DNA of 64,000 nt, from the NCBI RefSeq assembly GCF_029963765.1, contig NZ_JALBYU010000026.1, forward strand, positions 1-64,000. Direction: 5' to 3'. This document shows positions 58,565-64,000 of the stretch, one piece after another. The position numbers were made by a program, and so were the translations under genes. The notes beneath the pieces were generated by a model. The model was not told where the DNA came from. It saw only the letters and a list, made by a program, of their open reading frames with translations, and searched no databases. The DNA comes from Pseudomonas sp. UYIF39. Its GTDB lineage: Bacteria; Pseudomonadota; Gammaproteobacteria; Pseudomonadales; Pseudomonadaceae. Every line of letters begins with the position of its first letter. Position 1 is the stretch's first letter.

Positions 58565-59012
58565 CACTAACTCCCTGCTTTTATTGTTCTTTATAGAGAA
58601 GCTCGCGCGCGAGCGATGCTGGATCGTAACAGTGCAAATTTGTGATGTACAACCGGGATATGTGCAGGTCTCGTCTGCATTTTTGTAATGCTGGAGAAGA
58701 GTTCCTCTGTGAAAACGGCCGTGGACCGGGCTCACGACAGATTCGGCTGTCGAAACAGCCTTATCAGCGCAATCCGGGTGTCTATACCGGCCCGTACGAC
58801 ACCTGCGCCCGATCATCTGTTGGCATTCTGGCCTCGGGTTTGAAGCCGTCTGTGCCGAGGGTTTCAGGCCGGGTGCCGCTGAGTGCGGCCCACCGTGCAA
58901 AACAATAAGAACGCTGTTGCGGTGTTAGCCGCATCGACTCTCTGTTCCTGCCCATAAAGGTGGCCTGGTTAGCCTGGCCGCGATAACTCCAAACAAATCG
59001 GGATTCAAGAAG
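58565..59012. other. Divergent intergenic region: hydrolase / amino-acid ABC transporter
   Basis: 448 bases. It holds an inverted repeat GGCTGT-CGAA-ACAGCC at 58745-58760, like one found before ctlX. A small minus-strand open frame at 58782-58934 (50 residues, MRLTPQQRS...) has no good ribosome site and no family that I recognise, so it is not called. Promoters for both flanking genes must lie here, but no clear boxes could be fixed. Confidence 0.5.
58745..58760. promoter_or_regulatory. Inverted repeat upstream of the ABC transporter operon
   Basis: GGCTGT-CGAA-ACAGCC, perfect 6-bp arms. It shares CGAAACAG and the general form with the repeat in front of ctlX. No T-run follows, so a protein-binding site is more likely than a terminator. 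Confidence 0.35.
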
Positions 59013-59792
59013 ATGAAGACTAGATGGCTGAGCTTGTCGGTACTCGCATTGCTGTGCTGCACCACCGGCGCCAGTGCCAAGGAATGGAAAGAGTTGCGAT
59101 TTGGCGTCAACCCCAGTTACCCACCCTTTGAGTCCACCACCGCCGATGGCGGCGTGCAGGGCTTTGGCGTGGATTTGGGCAACGCGATCTGCACCGAATT
59201 GAAGGTGAAATGCGTGTGGGTCAGCAATGACTTCGATGGGCTGATTCCGGCGCTCAAGGCAGGTAAGTTCGATGCCATCGAATCGTCGATGACGGTGACC
59301 GATGCACGCAAAAAACAGATCGACTTCACCGATCGTCTGTATGCCGGACCGACCGCTATCGTCACCCGCAAGGATTCCGGGCTGCTGCCCACCGCCGAGT
59401 CGCTGCAGGGCAAGACCATCGGCTACATGCAGGGCACGATTCAGGAAACCTACGCCAAAGCCAAGCTGGGGCCGGGCGGCGTGAAACTGCGGGCCTATCA
59501 AAATCAGGATCAGGTCTACGCCGACTTGGTATTTGGCCGTCTCGACGCCTCCATCCAGGACAAGATGCAGGCGCAAATGAGTTTTTTGACTTCCCCCCAA
59601 GGGGCTGACTTCAAGAACAGTGAAGGCATCAGCGACCCGTTGGTGCCATCCGACATCGCCATCGGCGTGCGCAAGGACAACGAAGAACTCAAAGGCATGC
59701 TCAATGCCGCCATCAAGGCCCTGCATGACAAGGGCATCTACGCGCAGATCCAGCAGAAACACTTCGGCGATCTGGACCTCTACAACAACTGA
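59013..59792 (+). CDS. Basic amino-acid ABC transporter substrate-binding protein
   Basis: 259 residues. Signal peptide MKTRWLSLSVLALLCCTTGASA with likely cleavage before KEW, then the SBP_bac_3 fold: LRFGVNPSYPPFESTTADGGVQGFGVDLGNAICTELKVKCVWV, with FDGLIPALKAGKFDAIESSMTVTDARKKQIDFTDRLY. This matches the HisJ/ArgT/AotJ group for arginine, ornithine, lysine or histidine. First gene of an importer operon (binding protein, two permeases, ATPase) followed by an Lrp regulator and arginine-catabolic genes, so arginine, ornithine or citrulline are the best candidate ligands. Confidence 0.92.
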   Translation: MKTRWLSLSVLALLCCTTGASAKEWKELRFGVNPSYPPFESTTADGGVQGFGVDLGNAICTELKVKCVWVSNDFDGLIPALKAGKFDAIESSMTVTDARKKQIDFTDRLYAGPTAIVTRKDSGLLPTAESLQGKTIGYMQGTIQETYAKAKLGPGGVKLRAYQNQDQVYADLVFGRLDASIQDKMQAQMSFLTSPQGADFKNSEGISDPLVPSDIAIGVRKDNEELKGMLNAAIKALHDKGIYAQIQQKHFGDLDLYNN

Positions 59793-59868
59793 TCCCCGCG
59801 CCCCGAAGGCTGCGTCCTGGTAACAGGCGCAGCGCTTGCGCGCGGGCGCCTCAAGACAGGTGACTGAC

Positions 59869-60594
59869 GTGAACTCCTTCCTGAATCTGATCGGGGTCGA
59901 TCTCTCGGCCCTGCAAGGCTATGGCCCTTTGTTGCTGCACGGCACCTGGGTCACTCTGAAATTGTCAGCGCTCTCGCTGCTGGTGAGCATGGCGCTGGGC
60001 TTGCTCGGGGCGGCGGCGAAACTGTCGCCGCTGAAGCTGTTGAACCTGCCGGCGACCTTCTACACGACGCTGATTCGCGGCGTGCCGGACCTGGTGCTGA
60101 TGCTGCTGATTTTCTACAGCCTGCAAGGCTGGCTGAGCAGCCTGACCGAGGCCATGGACTGGCCTTACATGGAAATCGATCCGTTCGTGGCCGGCGTCAT
60201 CACCCTTGGGTTTATCTACGGCGCCTATTTCACCGAGACCTTTCGCGGGGCAATTCTGAGCGTGCCGCGCGGCCAGCAGGAAGCCGCCGCGTGCTTTGGT
60301 CTGAACCGCTGGCAGCGATTTCACTTTGTGGTGTTCCCGCAAATGATGCGTTTCGCCTTGCCGAGCCTCGGCAATAACTGGCTGGTGCTGCTCAAGGCCA
60401 CGGCATTGGTGTCGATCATTGGTTTGTCGGACCTGGTCAAGGTTGCGCAGGAAGCCGGTAAAAGCACCTTCAATATGCTCGATTTCTTGCTGCTGGCAGC
60501 GGCGCTGTATTTGCTGATCACCAGCGCTTCGAACTACGTTTTGCGCGTGCTGGAGCGGCGCTATAACCAGGGTGTGCGGGGGATGGCACGATGA
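59869..60594 (+). CDS. Amino-acid ABC transporter permease (HisQ/AotQ-like)
   Basis: 241-residue inner-membrane permease with five hydrophobic helices and the HisMQ EAA loop QEAAACFGLNRWQRFHFVVFPQMMRFALPSL. The start is GTG at 59869 (MNSFLNLIGVDL), 76 bases after the binding-protein gene, with an ACAGGTG stretch upstream; the frame is open 11 codons further back without a better site. Overlaps the second permease by ATGA. Confidence 0.92.
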   Translation: MNSFLNLIGVDLSALQGYGPLLLHGTWVTLKLSALSLLVSMALGLLGAAAKLSPLKLLNLPATFYTTLIRGVPDLVLMLLIFYSLQGWLSSLTEAMDWPYMEIDPFVAGVITLGFIYGAYFTETFRGAILSVPRGQQEAAACFGLNRWQRFHFVVFPQMMRFALPSLGNNWLVLLKATALVSIIGLSDLVKVAQEAGKSTFNMLDFLLLAAALYLLITSASNYVLRVLERRYNQGVRGMAR

Positions 60595-61301
60595 TCGAGT
60601 TGATTGCCGAATACTGGAAACCTTTTCTGTTCAGTGACGGCTACAGCCTCACCGGGTTGGCCATGACCTTGTGGCTGCTGGTGGCGAGCATTGTGATGGG
60701 GTTTTTCCTGTCGTTGCCATTGGCGATCATGCGCACCTCGCGCTGGGGCCTGCTGCGCTGGCCGGTTCAGCTGTTCACTTATGTGTTTCGCGGTACGCCG
60801 CTGTATATCCAGTTGCTGATTTGCTACAGCGGGATCTACGGCATCGCGTTGGTGCGCTCGCAACCGCTGCTCGAAGCATTTTTCCGCGATGCGATGAATT
60901 GCACCTTGCTCGCGTTCACGCTCAACACTTGCGCCTATACCGTGGAAATCTTCGCCGGGGCGATTCGCAGCATTCCCTACGGTGAAATCGAGGCTGCCCA
61001 TGCGTATGGCTTGAGCGGCTGGCGCCTGTACTTGCGGCTGATTCTGCCTTCGGCATTGCGCCGGGCACTGCCGTATTACAGCAACGAAGTGATCCTGATG
61101 TTGCACGCGACTTCCGTGGCGTTCACCGCCACCATTCCGGACATCCTCAAAATCGCTCGGGACGCCAATGCCGCGACCTTCATGACCTTCCAGGCGTTCG
61201 GCATTGCCGGCCTGCTGTACCTCGCACTGTCGTTCGGCCTGGTCGGAGCTTTCCGTCTGGCGGAGAAGCGCTGGCTGAGCTTTCTCGGCCCGACTCACTG
61301 A
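60591..61301 (+). CDS. Amino-acid ABC transporter permease (HisM/AotM-like)
   Basis: 236-residue permease, partner of the preceding one. Begins MIELIAEYWKPFLFSDGYSLTGLAMTLWLLV, and carries VFRGTPLYIQLLICYSGIYG and the EAA loop GEIEAAHAYGLSGWRLYLRLILPSALRRALPYY. The ATGA overlap with the upstream permease supports coupled synthesis of the heterodimer. The stop is followed by 55 bases to the ATPase, with CCAGGAG before that start. Confidence 0.92.
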   Translation: MIELIAEYWKPFLFSDGYSLTGLAMTLWLLVASIVMGFFLSLPLAIMRTSRWGLLRWPVQLFTYVFRGTPLYIQLLICYSGIYGIALVRSQPLLEAFFRDAMNCTLLAFTLNTCAYTVEIFAGAIRSIPYGEIEAAHAYGLSGWRLYLRLILPSALRRALPYYSNEVILMLHATSVAFTATIPDILKIARDANAATFMTFQAFGIAGLLYLALSFGLVGAFRLAEKRWLSFLGPTH

Positions 61302-61356
61302 ATCCCATTTTTATCCAGGGCGGTGGCGCCAGGCGCGCCGCTCCAGGAGTGCTGAC

Positions 61357-62118
61357 ATGTACAAACTCACGGTTGAAAATCTGTATAAACGTTTTGGTGA
61401 CAACGAAGTGCTCAAGGGCGTCTCGTTGAATGCACGGGCAGGCGATGTGGTGAGCATGATCGGCGCCAGCGGTTCGGGTAAAAGCACGATGCTGCGCTGC
61501 ATCAACTTTCTGGAGCGCGCGGACGAAGGCGCCATTGAACTGGACGGCGAGCGCGTCATTACGCGCCCCGGTGCCGGTGGCATGCGCGTCGCTCATCCGG
61601 CGCAATTGCAGCGCTTGCGCACGCGTCTGGCGATGGTGTTCCAGCATTTCAATTTGTGGAGCCATCTGACGGTTCTGGAGAACATCGTGCTCGCGCCGTG
61701 CCGGGTGCTGGGGATCAGCCGCAAGGCCGCGGAAGAAAGTGCGCGGGCCTATCTGGACAAGGTTGGTCTGCCGCAACGAGTGGCCGATCAATACCCGGCG
61801 TTCTTGTCCGGTGGGCAGCAACAGCGGGTGGCGATTGCGCGTGCCCTGGCAGTGGAACCGGAGATTCTGTTGTTCGACGAGCCGACTTCGGCACTCGATC
61901 CGGAATTGGTGGGTGAGGTGCTGAAGGTCATTCAGGCGCTGGCCGAAGAAGGCCGTACCATGTTGATGGTGACCCACGAAATGGGCTTTGCCCGGCAGGT
62001 TTCCAGCCAAGTGTTGTTCTTGCATCAGGGGAAGGTCGAGGAGCAGGGTGACGCAACGATCCTAGACCAACCAAAAAGTGAACGTTTGCAGCAATTTCTA
62101 TCGGGTCGTTTGAAGTGA
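61357..62118 (+). CDS. Amino-acid ABC transporter ATP-binding protein (HisP/AotP-like)
   Basis: 253-residue ABC ATPase energising the importer. Walker A GASGSGKST, the signature LSGGQQQRVAIARAL, Walker B ILLFDEPTSALDPE and the switch H in VTHEMGFARQVS are complete. The insertion ITRPGAGGMRVAHPAQLQRLRTRLAMVFQHFNLWSHLTVLENI is typical for HisP-type basic amino-acid transporters. Thirteen bases separate it from the Lrp-family regulator. Confidence 0.95.
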   Translation: MYKLTVENLYKRFGDNEVLKGVSLNARAGDVVSMIGASGSGKSTMLRCINFLERADEGAIELDGERVITRPGAGGMRVAHPAQLQRLRTRLAMVFQHFNLWSHLTVLENIVLAPCRVLGISRKAAEESARAYLDKVGLPQRVADQYPAFLSGGQQQRVAIARALAVEPEILLFDEPTSALDPELVGEVLKVIQALAEEGRTMLMVTHEMGFARQVSSQVLFLHQGKVEEQGDATILDQPKSERLQQFLSGRLK

Positions 62119-62130
62119 GGCAAGACGTAC

Positions 62131-62610
62131 ATGGCGGATATCCGCGATCTGTCGATCGTGCTTGATCGTATCGATCAGGCAATCATCGAAGTGCTGCGCC
62201 ACGAAGGGCGCATCACTTATCAAAAGCTTTCCGAGCGCGTGCACCTCACGCCCAGACCGTGCCTGGAGCGGGTGCGCAAGCTCGAACAGCTCGGGGTCAT
62301 TCGTGGGTATGGCGCGATTCTCGATGAAAAGAAGCTGACACCAGGCTTGTCGTTGCTGGTGCTGGTTGCGTTGTCGAACCAGAGTGGGCGGGCGGCGCAA
62401 AAGGCGTTCGAAGCCAAGGTCCGCGCCTGCCCGCAGGTGCTGGAGTGTCGGTTGATCAGCGGTGCGTTCGACTACAGCTTGCGCATGCGTTGCCGGGACA
62501 TGGAGCATTACCGGGTGCTGACAGAAGTCTGGTTCGATGACCCGGATTTGCACATCGACAAGTTGGTCAGCCATCCGGAATTGGCGATGGTCAAGACCAC
62601 GATGGAATAG
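62131..62610 (+). CDS. Lrp/AsnC-family transcriptional regulator
   Basis: 159 residues. N-terminal HTH (about 10-60: LDRIDQAIIEVLRHEGRITYQKLSERVHLTPRPCLERVRKLEQLGVIRGYGAIL) and a C-terminal RAM/effector domain (about 70-150) with LECRLISGAFDYSLRMRCRDMEHYRVL. It follows the transporter genes with only 12 bases, so it is cotranscribed and probably senses the transported amino acid, controlling its own operon and perhaps ctlX-astA downstream. This differs from P. aeruginosa aot, which carries AraC-type argR. A strong terminator follows. Confidence 0.93.
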   Translation: MADIRDLSIVLDRIDQAIIEVLRHEGRITYQKLSERVHLTPRPCLERVRKLEQLGVIRGYGAILDEKKLTPGLSLLVLVALSNQSGRAAQKAFEAKVRACPQVLECRLISGAFDYSLRMRCRDMEHYRVLTEVWFDDPDLHIDKLVSHPELAMVKTTME

Positions 62611-62628
62611 GTTTGGCAGATCAAAAAC

Positions 62629-62656
62629 ATCGCAGCTTCGGGCTGCGATTTTTTTT
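62629..62656 (+). terminator. Rho-independent terminator of the transporter-Lrp operon
   Basis: ATCGCAGC, five-base loop TTCGG, GCTGCGAT, then a run of eight T. It separates the transporter operon from ctlX. Confidence 0.93.
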
Positions 62657-62742
62657 GTCTGGCCGCCGCCGAATCGGCTGGGCCGCACACGTTTTTCAGC
62701 CGTTTCCATCACGCCGCCGCCACTTATCAACCGGGTTTTTCA

Positions 62743-62757
62743 GTCTGCGAAACAGAC
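62743..62757. promoter_or_regulatory. Inverted repeat upstream of ctlX
   Basis: GTCTG-CGAAA-CAGAC, 37 bases before the ctlX ATG. It shares CGAAACAG and its form with the repeat at 58745 in front of the transporter operon. A regulator-binding site is possible. Confidence 0.35.
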
Positions 62758-62793
62758 AATGGGTACCTCTTAACCCTCATTGAATCTGTGCCC

Positions 62794-63732
62794 ATGCAAA
62801 CCACCAATACTGTTTTGATGATTCGCCCGACACGCTTCTCCTTCAATCAGGACACAGCGGCGAACAACCGATTCCAGCAGCCGGCCGCCGTCAGCGAAGA
62901 CGTTCAGCAAAAGGCCCTGCAAGAGTTCGATGGCTACGTTGCCGCGCTGCGCAGCCATGGCGTCCAGGTCATGGTGCACAACGACCGCGAAGCGCCGCAT
63001 ACCCCGGATTCGATCTTCCCCAACAACTGGTGGAGCAGCCATCCCGACGGCACATTGGTGCTGTACCCGATGCAGGGCCACAACCGGCGTCTGGAGCGGG
63101 ACAAAGGCGTGCTCGACTGGCTGCGGGACGAGTACCGGGTGGAACAGTTGCTGGACCTTTCCAGCCTCGAACAGCAGGAAGTGTTCCTCGAAGGCACCGG
63201 CAGCATGGTGCTGGATCGTCAACAACGGATTTGCTACGCCGGTTACTCCACCCGCACCCATGCCCGTGCCCTGGATCAGGTGGTCAGCCACCTCGGTTAC
63301 GAGCTATGTGCCTTCAACGCGGTGGACCGCCAGGGTGTCGCGATTTACCACACCAACGTAATGATGAGTGTCGGCACTCGCCTGGCCGTGGCGTGCCTGG
63401 CGTCGGTCACGCACCCGGCCGAACGCCTGGCCCTGCGTAAACGCCTGGAAGACAGCGGCAAAAACGTCATCGCCCTGAGCTGGGAGCAACTGGAGTCCTT
63501 CGCCGGCAACATGCTGGAGGTTCACACCGCCGCGGGCGAACCCTTGCTGGTGATGTCGCGCACGGCCTGGCAATCGCTGGACGCCGCGCAACGTCGTTTG
63601 ATCGAAACCCACACCACGCCACTCCCCGTGAATATCGACACCATCGAACGCATCGGCGGCGGCAGCGCGCGCTGCATGTTGGCCGAGGTTTTTCTAACCA
63701 AACGTCTGGCTACCAAGGAGCAAGCACGATGA
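62794..63732 (+). CDS. ctlX: Citrulline utilization hydrolase CtlX (amidinotransferase fold)
   Basis: 312 residues of the guanidino-group-modifying (arginine deiminase-like) superfamily. Substrate and catalytic parts: TPDSIFPNNWWSSHPDG, FLEGTGSMVLDRQQRICYAGYSTRTH with the Glu, YHTNVMMSVGTRLAVAC with the His, and the C-terminal nucleophile Cys in GGGSARCMLAEVF. NCBI names this type CtlX, a hydrolase for citrulline use giving ornithine. The ATG at 62794 (MQTTNTVL) is preferred over GTG at 62788; neither has a clear ribosome site. Stop overlaps astA by ATGA, linking citrulline and arginine/ornithine succinyl-pathway genes. Confidence 0.85.
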   Translation: MQTTNTVLMIRPTRFSFNQDTAANNRFQQPAAVSEDVQQKALQEFDGYVAALRSHGVQVMVHNDREAPHTPDSIFPNNWWSSHPDGTLVLYPMQGHNRRLERDKGVLDWLRDEYRVEQLLDLSSLEQQEVFLEGTGSMVLDRQQRICYAGYSTRTHARALDQVVSHLGYELCAFNAVDRQGVAIYHTNVMMSVGTRLAVACLASVTHPAERLALRKRLEDSGKNVIALSWEQLESFAGNMLEVHTAAGEPLLVMSRTAWQSLDAAQRRLIETHTTPLPVNIDTIERIGGGSARCMLAEVFLTKRLATKEQAR

Positions 63733-64000
63733 TCGTTCGTCCAGCCACACCGGCAGACCTGCCGGCACTGTTAGCCCTGGCCCATAGCGCCGGAACCGGT
63801 TTGACCACCTTGCCGGCCGACGCGGGGCGTCTGCGCCAGCGCCTGGAATGGGCGGCGAAAACCTTCGCAGGCGAGGCCGAACGCGCCGATGCCGATTACC
63901 TGTTTGTGCTCGAGAATGACCAGCATGAAGCCATCGGCATTTGCGCATTGGCCGGTGCCGTCGGCCTGCGCGAGCCCTGGTACAACTATCGAGTGGGCCT
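63729..64000 (+). CDS. astA: Arginine N-succinyltransferase AstA, 5' part
   Basis: The first 90 or so codons are inside the window; the gene runs off the right edge. MIVRPATPADLPALLALAHSAGTGLTTLPAD and ADADYLFVLENDQHEAIGICALAGAVGLREPWYNYRVGL are the conserved N-terminus of AstA/AruF/AruG, which succinylate arginine or ornithine in the arginine succinyltransferase pathway. The ATG overlaps the ctlX stop; GGAGCA lies before it. Which of the AST paralogues it is cannot be told from this fragment. Confidence 0.93.
   Translation, partial: MIVRPATPADLPALLALAHSAGTGLTTLPADAGRLRQRLEWAAKTFAGEAERADADYLFVLENDQHEAIGICALAGAVGLREPWYNYRVG

Noticed and set aside
58782..58934. Possible 50-residue minus-strand protein MRLTPQQRS...
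   Set aside because: No convincing ribosome site, no known family, and the stretch lies in a control region between two genes; kept only as a note.

Overview
The window is ordinary chromosomal DNA of a Pseudomonas of the P. fluorescens group. It is GC-rich and tightly packed. Many intergenic gaps carry the fluorescent-pseudomonad REP sequence (core GAGCGAGCTTGCTCGC), usually as inverted pairs. Gene content and order match pseudomonad loci: muxABC-opmB, the GlgE/TreS/GlgB and GlgA/TreZ/MalQ/TreY/GlgX trehalose-glucan operons, sfnG, a branched-chain acyl-CoA (fadx) operon, ctlX and astA. I found no rRNA, tRNA, CRISPR array, prophage or intact insertion sequence.

Layout. (1) 1-12.1 kb: thiol peroxidase tpx with a strong terminator; a four-gene RND efflux operon muxABC-opmB whose cistrons all overlap by ATGA; a MHYT-GGDEF-EAL protein resembling MucR. 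(2) 12.2-17.2 kb: an SDR oxidoreductase, a MocR-type regulator, the cytochrome oxidase assembly protein CcoG, a DUF3203 protein, an MgtC/SapB membrane protein and a tiny proline-rich protein. (3) 17.4-40.6 kb: two convergent carbohydrate operons. glgE-treS/mak-glgB reads right and glgA-treZ-malQ-treY-DUF2934-glgX reads left. Both are preceded by very similar AlgU-like (ECF sigma) promoter candidates. The 4.5 kb between their 3' ends is an eroded-looking accessory patch: an autotransporter barrel protein, a decayed second barrel, DUF6124, an EEP-family phosphodiesterase and a PIG-L deacetylase with an altered HPDDE motif. (4) 41.1-47.6 kb: a crotonase, NudC, a TauE/SafE exporter, an acyl-CoA-dehydrogenase-fold monooxygenase facing dimethylsulfone monooxygenase SfnG (with a good sigma54 -24/-12 site), and a tetR-DUF1348 pair with a palindromic operator candidate. 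(5) 47.8-58.6 kb: PssA; an AraC-type regulator followed by an acyl-CoA ligase / dehydrogenase / thiolase / acyl-CoA dehydrogenase / hydratase operon; and a convergent acyl-CoA dehydrogenase plus 3-hydroxyisobutyryl-CoA hydrolase pair. Together these cover the CoA-level steps of isoleucine and valine breakdown. (6) 59.0-64.0 kb: a basic-amino-acid ABC importer, an Lrp/AsnC regulator, CtlX, and the 5' end of astA cut by the window edge.

How the genes work together. In region 3, TreZ/TreY make trehalose from linear glucan. TreS interconverts trehalose and maltose, and its fused Mak domain phosphorylates maltose. GlgE extends alpha-1,4-glucan from maltose-1-phosphate and GlgB branches it. GlgA, GlgX and MalQ build, debranch and recycle glucan. 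Paired stress-sigma promoters would put the whole loop under envelope or osmotic stress control. No clearly new multi-gene system stands out. The best leads are the matched AlgU-like promoters, the active-site change in the PIG-L protein, the related inverted repeats in front of the amino-acid transporter and ctlX, and the barrel-protein graveyard between the glucan operons.
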